DNA of 53,645 bases from assembly GCA_038317095.1 (NCBI GenBank), contig JBBQBB010000023.1, positions 1-53,645 on the forward strand, in the 5' to 3' direction. The notes beneath the pieces were generated by a model, which was given only the letters and a program-made list of their open reading frames with translations, made no database searches and was not told the DNA's origin. Made by a program: the position numbers and the translations under genes. Shown piece by piece: positions 15,851-25,750 of the stretch. Position 1 is the stretch's first letter, and each line of letters opens with the position of its first letter. The DNA comes from JAGXTF01 sp038317095 (GTDB lineage: Bacteria > Bacteroidota > Bacteroidia > NS11-12g > UBA955).

Positions 15851-15893
15851 AAAAATGCCGCAACTTTAATACTGGTTGCGGCATTTATATTTT
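15851..15893 (-). terminator. Terminator of the tail-fibre-like/T9SS gene pair
   Basis: AATGCCGCAAC (15854-15864) pairs perfectly with GTTGCGGCATT (15875-15885). Read on the minus strand the stem is followed by a run of T. It lies about 50 bp beyond the stop at 15943. Confidence 0.85.
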
Positions 15894-15942
15894 TCAATCA
15901 CAATACTATTTTCCAGATCAAAGGAAAAAATGCTGTGACCCT

Positions 15943-16425
15943 TTAAGAACCCAATTTCAAAAATTTGGCAATGGCTTGCTCATTGTTGAAATTTAATTTT
16001 ATTTGGTAAGCGCCTTCTGACAATTGGCTCACATCAATTTGATTTAAAAGGATATTCCCGGAAAGCAATATTTTACCTGCATTGTCAATTATTTGATAAT
16101 TGGCTGTTAGCACGGTGGCAGGCAGTTGAATATTTAAAAAATTTCGTGTGGGATTTGGCCAAATTTTGAGTGCAGTTTTGGTAATATTACTCACAGCTAC
16201 ATTGCCATTAGCACTTTGCTGAAATCCTTGTGTTAGGGTAAAATTAGTTGTTTCGGCAGTTGCTACAATTACTTCACCTACTGTAGATGAAATTGAACCT
16301 CCGGAAAATGCATAAAAACCACCAGAAGCACCTAATACAGATCTGTCTATTGTTTGTGCTTGCATTGCTGCGCTTGCAAAGACGATAAACAATAAAATCG
16401 CATATTTTTTCATAACCTTATTCAT
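15943..16425 (-). CDS. Small secreted protein with T9SS type A sorting domain
   Basis: A 160-residue protein with a signal peptide ending at MQAQT, a short domain containing SGGFYAFSGGSISSTVGEVIV that recurs in Bacteroidota T9SS cargo, and a type A sorting domain in the last 75 residues (LKIWPNPTRNFLNIQLP to SEGAYQIKLNFNNEQAIAKFLKLGS). Half of the protein is sorting signal. ATG 16425 overlaps the stop of the upstream 581-residue gene by 8 bp (ATG 16413 is an alternative). The pair probably makes a two-part surface assembly. Confidence 0.85.
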   Translation of the reverse strand: MNKVMKKYAILLFIVFASAAMQAQTIDRSVLGASGGFYAFSGGSISSTVGEVIVATAETTNFTLTQGFQQSANGNVAVSNITKTALKIWPNPTRNFLNIQLPATVLTANYQIIDNAGKILLSGNILLNQIDVSQLSEGAYQIKLNFNNEQAIAKFLKLGS

Positions 16426-18163
16426 TGATAATGATATAGGTTAGATTGAAATAATCAGAGCTGTTGAAAAATCCAATTTGTCCGGAAATTGTATTGGCAA
16501 TAACTGCACCTATTCTATAGGTACCTGCAGCAGGTTTGGCAGAGCCAGTATAGGTAAGTATTTTTCTTTCGCCAGCTACGTAGGTCAATTTGTGATCCAT
16601 ATAACCGCCGCCAGAACAGTTGATTACCGAACTTCCAGTTGCGGTGCTTTGATACCCCGCATCTATAACTCCATTAAAAGTACCTGCTGCTGTTTTACCC
16701 AATGCACAACTAACTGTTATCATTATACGTTGGTTTCCGTTTAAAACAACCGTTCCAGATTGTAAAAATTCATAAACCCCACTGGAAAGTGTAGGAGCAC
16801 TATTGCCAATATACGCGGCCATAAAGTTCGCGCCAGCAATGGAGCCTGGCAAAGCATTGGAGGCTGTCCAAGTAGCATCACCCGATGAATTTGTTGATGT
16901 AAGCACTTTGTTGATTGCTGGAGTATTTCCACGAAAACGCAGCGATCCATCAACATCTAAGTTAGCTGTAGGCGCTGTTGTTCCAATCCCTACATTATTA
17001 CCAGATACTGTAAGTTTTGGTGTTGCATTTGTAACCAAATGCACTTTTGTGCCAAACGCTGCTGTTCCAATATCTAATCCCATAGTATCTGTCCAGTTGC
17101 CTATATAACCCATATATTTATTTTTATTGTACAAGGCAATGTAATTATTGTTCGGAAAGTCAATGGAAGCTAATTCACTGAAAGAATCTGCATAGTTGCC
17201 CTTGATATGCAAAAGGTGTTGTGGAGTATTTGTTCCAATACCAACAAATCCATTTTTATTTATGGTCATGGCCCTACTGCCATTTGTTCCAAATATAATT
17301 GAATCCGAACTGCGTAAATACAAACTTCCAGTATTGTTATTGGCGATGTTCGTAGCAGTTGTAGTCCAGGTAGAATTAATAACACCTCCAGTTATACTTA
17401 AACCGGTGCCTGCGGCATTTACTGTTTCATCTTTTGGAATCCAAGCAGTTCCATTCCACATAATTACTTGTCCTACTGCGGGTGCTGTTACATCTATAGA
17501 TTTTCCTTGTAATTTATTGGCGTTCCATAATGCTGTGGCGTTATCGGCACTAACTGAAACATTTCCAGATGTACCACCACCCAACAATCCAGTTCCAGCA
17601 GTAACTCCAGTTATTTTACCTAAATTTGAGCTGTCTTTATCGGCTACCCAAGCAGTTCCATTCCATTTAAGCACTTGACCCACAGTAGCGCCTGCAGGTA
17701 ATATTTGTGATGGGCTAATGGTTGCAGTTCCAGCAATTGTTGCTGCAGTAGCAGAATTATTGGCAAATTGTGCATAGGGTACCGAAAGTAACTGGGTATT
17801 GCTCACATCAACGTAAGTGCTTGCTCCATTTAAATCAATATCAATTTTAAGAAATTTACTACCTGAACCCCATTGGGCTGCGGTTGGCCAAGCTCCAGAA
17901 ATTAGACTTCCCGTACCAATTTCTAAATTTGCAATACCATACGTATTATTAATGGTATGCGCAATTCTTTCAGAATATAATACAGGGCCTGAAGTAGAAC
18001 CATCCAAAATACTTACTCTAAAAGCAATATTTGAACCATTAGCCACCAAGGTTCCAGTGCTTGTTCTCACTGCAGCTTGATAGTTAAATTTGTTGGGTGT
18101 TTGTGCCGATATGCTTAGATTTATGCTAAGTAATCCTGCAATTAAAAGTAGTTTTTTCATCAT
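16418..18163 (-). CDS. Tail-fibre/collagen-like exported surface protein
   Basis: A 581-residue protein with a clear signal peptide (LLLIAGLLSINLSISAQ). Residues about 24-150 form the common Bacteroidota domain starting FNYQAAVRTSTGTLVAN. Repeated segments of the GQVLKWNGTAW and VGQVIMWNGTAW type follow, then phage tail-fibre-like stretches (GFVGIGTNTPQHLLHIKG, NNVGIGTTAPTANLDVDGS) and a C-terminal beta domain. It has no sorting domain of its own, but the next gene in the operon has one. Likely a fibrous surface or adhesive protein; the function is inferred from architecture. Confidence 0.8.
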   Translation of the reverse strand: MMKKLLLIAGLLSINLSISAQTPNKFNYQAAVRTSTGTLVANGSNIAFRVSILDGSTSGPVLYSERIAHTINNTYGIANLEIGTGSLISGAWPTAAQWGSGSKFLKIDIDLNGASTYVDVSNTQLLSVPYAQFANNSATAATIAGTATISPSQILPAGATVGQVLKWNGTAWVADKDSSNLGKITGVTAGTGLLGGGTSGNVSVSADNATALWNANKLQGKSIDVTAPAVGQVIMWNGTAWIPKDETVNAAGTGLSITGGVINSTWTTTATNIANNNTGSLYLRSSDSIIFGTNGSRAMTINKNGFVGIGTNTPQHLLHIKGNYADSFSELASIDFPNNNYIALYNKNKYMGYIGNWTDTMGLDIGTAAFGTKVHLVTNATPKLTVSGNNVGIGTTAPTANLDVDGSLRFRGNTPAINKVLTSTNSSGDATWTASNALPGSIAGANFMAAYIGNSAPTLSSGVYEFLQSGTVVLNGNQRIMITVSCALGKTAAGTFNGVIDAGYQSTATGSSVINCSGGGYMDHKLTYVAGERKILTYTGSAKPAAGTYRIGAVIANTISGQIGFFNSSDYFNLTYIIINE

Positions 18164-18743
18164 AATTTTTGTTTAGTTTTCTGAGCAAATATCTTAATTA
18201 ATTTTTATTAGCAACTATATTTATTGCCAACCTTATTGAAAAAGAAGAAAATCTCAAGCAATTAAAACGTATCTAAATGATTGTCTATCAAATACGATGC
18301 TTATTAAGTTATCAACAATTTATAATTAACTGATAATTGGTTGAGTTTATGATAATAATTTCCATATCTGGTCATTTTTCCGAAAATCTGTAATCTATTG
18401 CTGGATTAATCTCTTTCTTGTAAATTTATTGAAGTTTCTGGTATCTTAATTCATTAATTATTAACATGTTGCTTTGACAAGAAGAGTAGCATGATTGAAG
18501 GTAAGTTCTTATCTTTGGTTTTAAATCCATCTAAAGTTAATTGGTTTGGACTTATGCATTTTTGCGCAAATGCAAGCCTTCTATTCGGTTTTATTGGCTT
18601 TTCTGTAATTTTACCTTGCAGGTTTATTGGTTTAAATGACTGCAAATATATATAAATCAATGTATTGTGAGTTAATCAACAACCCCTTAATATTATTGGC
18701 TTTAGACAATGCGCGCGAAATTGAAAGTAAAGTAAAAACCCAA
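18164..18743. other. Intergenic stretch, 580 bp, no gene supported
   Basis: AT-rich sequence upstream of the minus-strand surface operon and downstream of cotH. It must contain the promoter for the 18163 gene: on the minus strand a TATTTG element lies near 18210, but it is not a full TANNTTTG. Two short open frames (18454-18660 minus and 18636-18830 plus) have no recognisable features. I see no RNA gene. Confidence 0.5.
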
Positions 18744-20327
18744 TTATTGAACAACCAACCTAGAGTAACCCAAATTGCCATCAATTCCTATTTTTACAAT
18801 TGTGTAAACTCCTTTGCTTATTGGAGTTAAATCCACTTTGGTTTTTGCACCTTTGAAAACTTCGTAGCCGTTATTTTGTACCAACATTCCATTCATTCCG
18901 TAGATTTTAAATTGCGAATAATCAAAATCAGTTCCGAATTGTTTTACATAAATTTCTGTGGTAGCTGGATTGGGGAAATATTCTATTTTATAGGATTTCT
19001 TTTTATCCAAAACACAAGTTTGCTCCCAGCCTTTCAATTGATCTACTGCCCATTTTTGTTGGCTCTGTATAAAAGGGAATATACCTGGATAACGCAGTGT
19101 AATTTGATAACTGCTTTTGTTGATAATCATTTCATCCTTGTGCGTGGTAACGAGTGATTTATCAAATGCCTCATAACTGTTGAACTTGTTGGGGTCTTCC
19201 TTATATGCTTTATCCACCAGAGTGTGACACCTAGTTGCAAATGGGCCAATAAAATTTAAAGTAAAATCTTCATGAATTAATTTGCAAACATTGTCTAAAT
19301 ACTCTTGTTTAAATTTAGGGACTTCAAAAATTCTCTTCATCAATGGCCTTTCATCCATGGTTTTGGTGGGAATCAAATATCCATCGTTCAGTTTGGTCCC
19401 GCTTAAAATATAAATATCCTGAAAAGATTCGTTCATATCCCACGGTATCCAGTGTATTTTTCCGTCCGGATGTTCGTACAAATAAAAATTATTGCCCCCA
19501 CCCCAGTAGCTATCCCAGCTTCTCAAACATTTCTCTACAGCCAGTATTTTTAAATAATTGTGAATGTCGAAAAACGAATCCAATACACCCTCTATGTCCT
19601 TGACAGAGGCGTGGTTAAGTAAATCTACAAAATGAATGAGTTTGCTCCAATCCGCAGCAGTTTCATTGGTTTTTAACTCCAATCCAGCATCCTTATATTT
19701 GGTTTTATCTGCACCTAACCAATTTAAATATACCTGTGATTCCTTGTTGGTTTTGTACAAATTGCCGTTGTTATTTGTGTCGCCAAAATGGTATTTAAGA
19801 AATGTTTTATCTACATTTTCTGTAATTTGATACAGACCCCAATAAACACCATTAAAGTATAGTTTTGCAAAAGCGATTCTCGATGCCACACCTACTATTT
19901 TTCGCATTAACTTGTATGCAATCGCCTCGTGCAGTAAGCTGGGGTCATTGGTGAAATTATTGAGATTTATTTTCTTTAAATCGTCATGTTTCTGGTTTAC
20001 AAATTCGTCAAAGGCAATTTTAAATGGTTTTTTAACACTGCTATTGTGCATGTTATTCGAAGAATTCCCTTTTTCCCGAATGCCGCATTTTAAAAGCAAC
20101 ATTCCATCGATAGTGACATCACATTGCCTGTAAATTTCTGGAAAAGCAATTGGATCTTTTATGTTGTTTTTATAATCTTCTTCTAAAATATCAAACCAAT
20201 TGTAAGAATCTATTTTTACATCAATTCTATGCAATATCGTATCATTAAACATTTGTTTTCCATCCTGTGCATTTGCCGCAATAGTTGAAACAAAGAGTGC
20301 CAGAAGAGCAGCAATTTTATTGAACAT
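18744..20327 (-). CDS. CotH-family kinase-like secreted protein with T9SS sorting domain
   Basis: A 527-residue protein with a signal peptide ending at IAANAQ. The CotH kinase-like domain spans residues about 30-360. Visible family blocks are IREKGNSS with KKPFKIAFDEF, LYFNGVYWGLYQITENVD, and NNFYLYEHPDGKIHWIPWDMNESF. CotH in spore formers is an atypical protein kinase of coat proteins; secreted Bacteroidota homologues are of unknown substrate. The C-terminal 80 residues form a type A sorting domain (IEYFPNPATTEIYV to SRLVVQ), so the protein is exported through T9SS. ATG 20327 overlaps the 3' end of the next gene upstream by 11 bp, indicating co-transcription with the lipoprotein barrel. Confidence 0.88.
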   Translation of the reverse strand: MFNKIAALLALFVSTIAANAQDGKQMFNDTILHRIDVKIDSYNWFDILEEDYKNNIKDPIAFPEIYRQCDVTIDGMLLLKCGIREKGNSSNNMHNSSVKKPFKIAFDEFVNQKHDDLKKINLNNFTNDPSLLHEAIAYKLMRKIVGVASRIAFAKLYFNGVYWGLYQITENVDKTFLKYHFGDTNNNGNLYKTNKESQVYLNWLGADKTKYKDAGLELKTNETAADWSKLIHFVDLLNHASVKDIEGVLDSFFDIHNYLKILAVEKCLRSWDSYWGGGNNFYLYEHPDGKIHWIPWDMNESFQDIYILSGTKLNDGYLIPTKTMDERPLMKRIFEVPKFKQEYLDNVCKLIHEDFTLNFIGPFATRCHTLVDKAYKEDPNKFNSYEAFDKSLVTTHKDEMIINKSSYQITLRYPGIFPFIQSQQKWAVDQLKGWEQTCVLDKKKSYKIEYFPNPATTEIYVKQFGTDFDYSQFKIYGMNGMLVQNNGYEVFKGAKTKVDLTPISKGVYTIVKIGIDGNLGYSRLVVQ

Positions 20328-21081
20328 TGGCCTTCCTTTTTAAACTTGGGTATGAATGGGTTTGGTTTAAATCTTGGTATTTTTTCTTGAAATCTTGTTT
20401 CAAGTAATTCATTCCCACACCAAAATAAATTCCGGCGTTGGAATTTCTACTGCCTACATTCAATTGCAGTGCTATTTTTCCATGGATTCTCCATTGGTCC
20501 TTGTATTTCCATTGCTTGCCCACAAAAGGTTCGAATGCAAATTGTGGAGCATTGTTGTAACGAATAAATATCAAGTTGGTTTCAAAGCCCAAGAACAAGT
20601 TTTTCTTATCCATATAAGTACCTCGCTTGTATCTTTCAATTCCATAGCCCAGTTTGGTAATGCGAAAAGGTTGGCTGGGAATGAGAGTGAAATGAAAATA
20701 ATTGTACTTTTTTCCAAACGTTGCCATACCTGTTCTAAATTGTAAACCCAAATTGGAAGGTGCAAAATTCTCATTCCTAAATACTGAGTAATAAGGCGTA
20801 TTGTACAAACCAAGGCTTATCGAAGAAATTCTGGTTCTAAAAGCCAAAGGCGCCACTGAATCAATTTGTGCCCATTGAACAACTTGCTCCGATTCATCCA
20901 TCTTGGTGATTTTCAACTGCAGTGAATCGCTTTTAGTAACGGTTCCTGTTATGGATGATCCATCTTGCAAAATCACTTTGTCATTGAGCCATTTTTTTGG
21001 TCCATGACATGCCCATAAAAGCAAAGCAACAGCAATTAAACCTGAACTTTGTCTCAAATATATTTTCAAATAGCATTTCAC
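20317..21081 (-). CDS. Lipoprotein with outer-membrane barrel-like body
   Basis: A 254-residue product starting at GTG 21081; no in-frame ATG lies upstream of the signal segment. The N-terminus has a hydrophobic stretch with lipobox LLWAC. Residues about 35-75 form a small beta domain (LQDGSSITGTVTKSDSLQLKI), followed by alternating beta strands (for example LGLYNTPYYSVF, YNYFHFTLIPSQPF, AGIYFGVGMNYLK). It resembles short Bacteroidota envelope proteins of unknown role. It is the first gene of a two-gene unit with cotH. The start codon choice is uncertain. Confidence 0.65.
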   Translation of the reverse strand: MKCYLKIYLRQSSGLIAVALLLWACHGPKKWLNDKVILQDGSSITGTVTKSDSLQLKITKMDESEQVVQWAQIDSVAPLAFRTRISSISLGLYNTPYYSVFRNENFAPSNLGLQFRTGMATFGKKYNYFHFTLIPSQPFRITKLGYGIERYKRGTYMDKKNLFLGFETNLIFIRYNNAPQFAFEPFVGKQWKYKDQWRIHGKIALQLNVGSRNSNAGIYFGVGMNYLKQDFKKKYQDLNQTHSYPSLKRKANVQ

Positions 21082-21342
21082 ACCTTCTATTTATTACAAT
21101 TATTTTAAACACAAAAATACGTGCCTAAATCCTAAAAATCAACTATCCACCCATCCAAATTTTAAAATCAGGAACTCTATCAAGACTTAAAAACACAGCT
21201 TCTACTTTGTCTGCAACGACTTCTATTTTTAATCTCCTTTTGAATTATAGGCTAATGGAATTGAATGGTAAAAAATAAAGAATGAATGGTTTTACAAAAC
21301 GGATGGGTTGTATTGGAAAATATTATGCAATTTTGCAAATCA

Positions 21343-21996
21343 ATGTTAGATAAATATGGAATTGCAAAACGGATAGCCAAGGAAATGAAAGATGGTTACT
21401 ACGTGAATTTGGGAATCGGGATTCCCACATTGGTGGCCAATTACATTCCTGATGGCATGGATGTAGTTTTACAAAGCGAAAATGGCTTGCTGGGCATGGG
21501 TCCTTTTCCATACGAAGGAGAGCAGGATGCCGACTTGATCAATGCAGGCAAACAAACCATCACCATGGTAGAGGGTTCTTCTGTATTTGACAGTGCCACT
21601 AGTTTCGGCATGATTAGAAGTGGACGCGTGGACTTGACGGTTTTAGGTGCAATGGAAGTTACAGACCAAGGCGATATAGCCAATTGGAAAGTACCTGGCA
21701 AAATGGTAAAAGGTATGGGGGGTGCTATGGATTTGGTCGCATCAGCGAAAAATATTATTGTGGCTATGATGCACACCAGTAAAGATGGCAAAAGCAAACT
21801 TTTAAAAGAATGCACATTGCCCATAACTGGGCTAAAATGCGTTAAAAAAGTGATTACCGAACTAGGTGTTTTCGACATTACTGAAAGGGGCTTTGTATTG
21901 CTAGAATTGGCACCCGGGGTCACAGTGGAGGAAGTTATCGCCAAAACCGAAGGTAAACTTGTAATAGAAGGTAACATTCCAGTGGTAGAAGTTTAA
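21343..21996 (+). CDS. scoB: 3-oxoacid CoA-transferase, subunit B (orphan)
   Basis: A 217-residue protein from ATG 21343, the usual length for subunit B; the frame is open from 21286 but the extra residues are not family-like. Motifs are NLGIGIPTLVAN, the active-site SENGLLGMGPFP with the Glu that forms the CoA thioester, GAMEVTDQGDIANWKVPGKMVKGMGGAMDL, and ITERGFVLLELAPG. With subunit A it moves CoA from succinyl-CoA to acetoacetate in ketone-body/butyrate-type metabolism. No subunit A gene is adjacent on either side, so it must be encoded elsewhere. The upstream gap 21082-21342 shows no clear promoter match. Confidence 0.92.
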   Translation: MLDKYGIAKRIAKEMKDGYYVNLGIGIPTLVANYIPDGMDVVLQSENGLLGMGPFPYEGEQDADLINAGKQTITMVEGSSVFDSATSFGMIRSGRVDLTVLGAMEVTDQGDIANWKVPGKMVKGMGGAMDLVASAKNIIVAMMHTSKDGKSKLLKECTLPITGLKCVKKVITELGVFDITERGFVLLELAPGVTVEEVIAKTEGKLVIEGNIPVVEV

Positions 21997-22081
21997 CAAC
22001 TTAATCACAAATTATTCAATTTTCTTCAATTTGCGATAAATGAGTCGCAGAATTGGTTTTCTTTGCACCCCTATCAAAAAA

Positions 22082-25000
22082 ATGAATTTTAGAAAATCTC
22101 TGTTGGTTACTTTGGCCTTTTGCGCAATGTCTTCAACTTATGCACAACGTCAGACTGGCCTTTTATGGCAAATAACGGGCAACGGTTTAACCAAACCTTC
22201 CTATGTTTATGGAACCATGCATGTTAGCGATAAAGTTGCTTTTCACCTTGGTGATCCTTTTTTCAAGGCTATTCAAAGCGTGGATATTGTTGCCTTAGAG
22301 CAGAATTTAGATTCTGTATACGACAAATGGTTGAGTCTTTACTCTCGGATGATAAGAGACAACCACGGTTCTGGTTCAGTCGACTATGAAACCTTTGAGC
22401 TGAATGAATATAAAAAAGACAATGTTGCCGCAATTATGCAACAAGGTCCGCTTATTAGCAATTCTATCCTTTACAGGGTAAGCCAACTTCAAATTGAGTT
22501 TGAGGAAGAAACCTATTTGGATATGCTCATATACCGTTTGGGCAAAAAATACAATAAACGAGTTACAGGGGTTGAAGATTTTTTAGAGGCAGAAAGATTG
22601 ACCACATTGGCTTCTGCCAAAAAAGTGAGACGCAAAGATGCTATGGGTGGCAGTGAAGGTGAAGCACTCCAAGATTTTTATAGAACTGGAGATTTAACGG
22701 CCATAGATTCGCTGAACAAAGTAAAATACACCGAGCATTATAATGAGTATATGCTTTATAGGAGAAATAAAAACATGGTTGCTGCAATGCAAAAGCTTAT
22801 GCAATCGGGATCTGTTTTTAGTGGCGTGGGATGCGCCCATTTGCCAGGAAATGAAGGTGTTTTAAAACTTTTAGAAACAATGGGTTACACCGTTAAACCC
22901 GTAAAGTCACAGTCGCTGAAACCCAGCAAGATGCTTGAGAAATCGAAAAAAATAATGGTAAATAGCCCATTGAGCTTGCATACAAGCAGCGACAATTTTT
23001 TCAGCGCAAATTTGCCTTCCAAAATTCAGCCTATATACTTGCAAAATCGCAACACCACCCTTTATGTATCGTTGGATGTGCCAGCTGGGGCTCAATACTT
23101 GGTTTACCGCTATCAAGACTTTCCATCTTTAAGAAATAAGACTTCTGCGGATGTTTTGAAAAGTATGGACAGTTTTCTGTACGAAATTGTGATTGGGAAT
23201 ATAGACAAAACCACCACGATTCAAAACGATGCCTCATTGGGCAGAAATACCGTCGGCTATGACATTAATTTTACCCGTAAAAATGGTGACAAAGGACGTT
23301 ATAAAATCTTCCATACTGGCAGTGACATTGTGCTAGTTGGGGTAACGGGAATTAAGACCTTTGCCATAGGAAAAGAATCCAATGCGTTTTTTAACTCGTT
23401 TAAATTAACCAATGCCAATGTGGACCAACTTATTAAGCAAACTACGCCCGATGGCATATTCACATTTGAAGCACCGGGTGCCATAACTGCGCCAGAAAAA
23501 ATAGCGCCTGTAAGAGATTACAATCCAGACTTTAACTATCAACGATTTAACCTGGGCAAATATTATTCTGTGCTTTATAGAAGTATGTTTAATGGTTTGA
23601 GATTAAATCCGGATACAACGGAATTGTTACTTTCCTGCGAAAGTTTTGCCTACCAAAATAAATTGGTAGAGAAAAAAGCAGAGTATAAAGCTTTCCAAGG
23701 TTACCCAGCGCGGTATGCAGAAATGGAGGATAAAGAAGGCAATGTATTAAATGTAAGGGCGATTTTGCGCGGTTCTAAATATTTGTTGCAAGTACTAAAA
23801 GGAAATTCAAACGGATTTGCCGACCCGTTTTTTGAAAACTTAAAAATCAACAATCCGCAGGTTGAAGGCACCAGTAGGCTCATTAAAGACACCTTCTGCC
23901 ATTTTACGGCCACGGTAAATGCACCCACGGATAGGAATGAACTTTCAAAGCAATTGGAAATCATACATGAAGCGTCTTTTTTTATGGAAAATAAAAAATA
24001 CGCGGGTTTAAAAAGATTGACTTGGTTTTCTCCCCAAAATGACCGCGAATTTATTGAAATAGAATATACCAAATTTAGCCGCTATGACCAATACAAAGAC
24101 AGCACTACCTATTGGAACGCATATCTAAAGGATGTAGGATATACCAATTTAGAAATTTTAAAAAAGAAATTCACCCATACCCCTTCTGGCACCAAATTGG
24201 ATGTAACTATGGGAGATACAGGATCCAGCAGACGAGTTATAGGCTCTTATATATTAAATGGTGATGAATTTGTTAGCGCCATTGGGTTTTATGATTCTAT
24301 TTCTGGAATAGGAAATTTTACAAAAACTTTTTTTGAAACTTTTCAACCTATAACAAATAATAAAAACAACATTTTCAAATCAAAAGTTCCACTTTGGGTT
24401 GAAGACATTAACAGCGCCGACTCTAGCACACGCAGAAAAGCATGGGATGGCTTTGAAAATTTGTATGTAGATTCAAACAACGTAGAATTGTTGGCTAAAG
24501 TGTATGACACATTGCATTCTAGCAATCAGTTGGTAGAACGCAAGCGGGCCTTAATATTTAGAATGGGCAGCACCAAATGCCAAAAAATGATACCTGTATT
24601 CGAAAAAATTTACAACGCCGCAGGTGACACTGCCGCTTATCAAACTGCTATTATTAGTTCTTTGGCTTCTTTGAAAAGTAAAGCATCCTATGCAAAGCTA
24701 AAAGAATTGTTCTTTAAAGAGACGCCTGTACCAGATAGCAAGTATAATTTTAATTTAGAAAATGCAATCAGCGATTCATTGGCACTGGCATCAACCATGT
24801 ACCCAGAATTGTTTGACAAAATGAATATTGATGAATATAAAAATCACATTGTAGATTTTGCAGTCACCCTTTTGGACAGTCATAAATTAAAACCAGAGGC
24901 TTACAAAAGCGCAATGGCAGATTTACTTTCAGAAGCCAATATTTTGGTTAAAAAAGTGTTATCGTCCGAATCTAGCAAAAAGGCAAAGGCTGGCAATTAT

Positions 25001-25750
25001 GACAACGACTATTCCCAACTTACAAGCTACATTAAATTGCTCTTACCTTTTAAGGAAGAAGCAAAAGTAATAACATTTTTGGATAAAGTTAAGACAGTGA
25101 AGCAGAGAGATAAAAGATTGGATTATTATGTACTTTTATTGAAAAACAATTACCCAGTAGAGGATTCTGTTTTTAACAATCTGGCGAATGAAAGAGAGTT
25201 TGCCTATGAACTATACTACGCACTGGATAAAGCAAAACACCTTGAAAAGTTTCCCAAATCCAATTTAACAAAGGCTAATTTTTCAAAAAATGTTTATTAT
25301 TCCGAAAATAGAACCAAATATGTTTCTGGCTCAAGCACAGAAATAGATTCTATTTCTGTGACTGATAGTGCAGTAGTTAGATATTGGGATTACAAAGCAA
25401 AATCTGTAAAAAGTGGAACTGTATATTTGTTAAAATACAACCGTAAAAAGAAAAAAAGCAGTTATGAAGAAGATGAAGACAATGAGGAAAAGGAAAAGGA
25501 TGTAACCATAAATGTAACAACACAATACTATTATGGCATAGTAGGTCCACAACCACTAGAGAAAGATTCATTTAATGGCAAACGATTTATCTTAAATTCC
25601 GAGAAAGAAAAAACAGTTGAGAAAGATTCCAAAATGAATGATGATTTTAAGAAATTGATACGAATGAGCCAAATTTTATTGATACGCCCAAGTTTCTATG
25701 GTTACGATTGGGCCAATAATTTTTACGGAGGTAGCGACGAAGAAGAGTAA
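22082..25750 (+). CDS. Very large TraB/GumN-family exported protein
   Basis: From ATG 22082 the product has 1222 residues with a signal peptide (SLLVTLAFCAMSSTYAQ). Residues about 25-270 form a TraB/GumN-type domain: SYVYGTMHVSD and VDIVALEQN at its start and GVGCAHLPGNEGVLKLLETMGY at its end, with the conserved GTxH and GxxHLPG motifs proposed to bind metal. The other roughly 950 residues have no family that I recognise. They include beta-rich segments, a helical repeat-like region (about 780-1050) and an acidic/basic low-complexity stretch (RKKKKSSYEEDEDNEEKEKD) near the end. TraB/GumN proteins are often under 350 residues, so this is a large extension. It stands alone, 86 bp after scoB. 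Confidence 0.75.
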   Translation: MNFRKSLLVTLAFCAMSSTYAQRQTGLLWQITGNGLTKPSYVYGTMHVSDKVAFHLGDPFFKAIQSVDIVALEQNLDSVYDKWLSLYSRMIRDNHGSGSVDYETFELNEYKKDNVAAIMQQGPLISNSILYRVSQLQIEFEEETYLDMLIYRLGKKYNKRVTGVEDFLEAERLTTLASAKKVRRKDAMGGSEGEALQDFYRTGDLTAIDSLNKVKYTEHYNEYMLYRRNKNMVAAMQKLMQSGSVFSGVGCAHLPGNEGVLKLLETMGYTVKPVKSQSLKPSKMLEKSKKIMVNSPLSLHTSSDNFFSANLPSKIQPIYLQNRNTTLYVSLDVPAGAQYLVYRYQDFPSLRNKTSADVLKSMDSFLYEIVIGNIDKTTTIQNDASLGRNTVGYDINFTRKNGDKGRYKIFHTGSDIVLVGVTGIKTFAIGKESNAFFNSFKLTNANVDQLIKQTTPDGIFTFEAPGAITAPEKIAPVRDYNPDFNYQRFNLGKYYSVLYRSMFNGLRLNPDTTELLLSCESFAYQNKLVEKKAEYKAFQGYPARYAEMEDKEGNVLNVRAILRGSKYLLQVLKGNSNGFADPFFENLKINNPQVEGTSRLIKDTFCHFTATVNAPTDRNELSKQLEIIHEASFFMENKKYAGLKRLTWFSPQNDREFIEIEYTKFSRYDQYKDSTTYWNAYLKDVGYTNLEILKKKFTHTPSGTKLDVTMGDTGSSRRVIGSYILNGDEFVSAIGFYDSISGIGNFTKTFFETFQPITNNKNNIFKSKVPLWVEDINSADSSTRRKAWDGFENLYVDSNNVELLAKVYDTLHSSNQLVERKRALIFRMGSTKCQKMIPVFEKIYNAAGDTAAYQTAIISSLASLKSKASYAKLKELFFKETPVPDSKYNFNLENAISDSLALASTMYPELFDKMNIDEYKNHIVDFAVTLLDSHKLKPEAYKSAMADLLSEANILVKKVLSSESSKKAKAGNYDNDYSQLTSYIKLLLPFKEEAKVITFLDKVKTVKQRDKRLDYYVLLLKNNYPVEDSVFNNLANEREFAYELYYALDKAKHLEKFPKSNLTKANFSKNVYYSENRTKYVSGSSTEIDSISVTDSAVVRYWDYKAKSVKSGTVYLLKYNRKKKKSSYEEDEDNEEKEKDVTINVTTQYYYGIVGPQPLEKDSFNGKRFILNSEKEKTVEKDSKMNDDFKKLIRMSQILLIRPSFYGYDWANNFYGGSDEEE

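Noticed and set aside
18636..18830. 64-residue plus-strand open frame
   Set aside because: Its 3' half is antisense to cotH; no signal, domain or promoter supports it.
21441..21977. 178-residue open frame antisense to scoB
   Set aside because: It overlaps a complete family-typical CoA-transferase frame; the antisense peptide is low in recognisable motifs.
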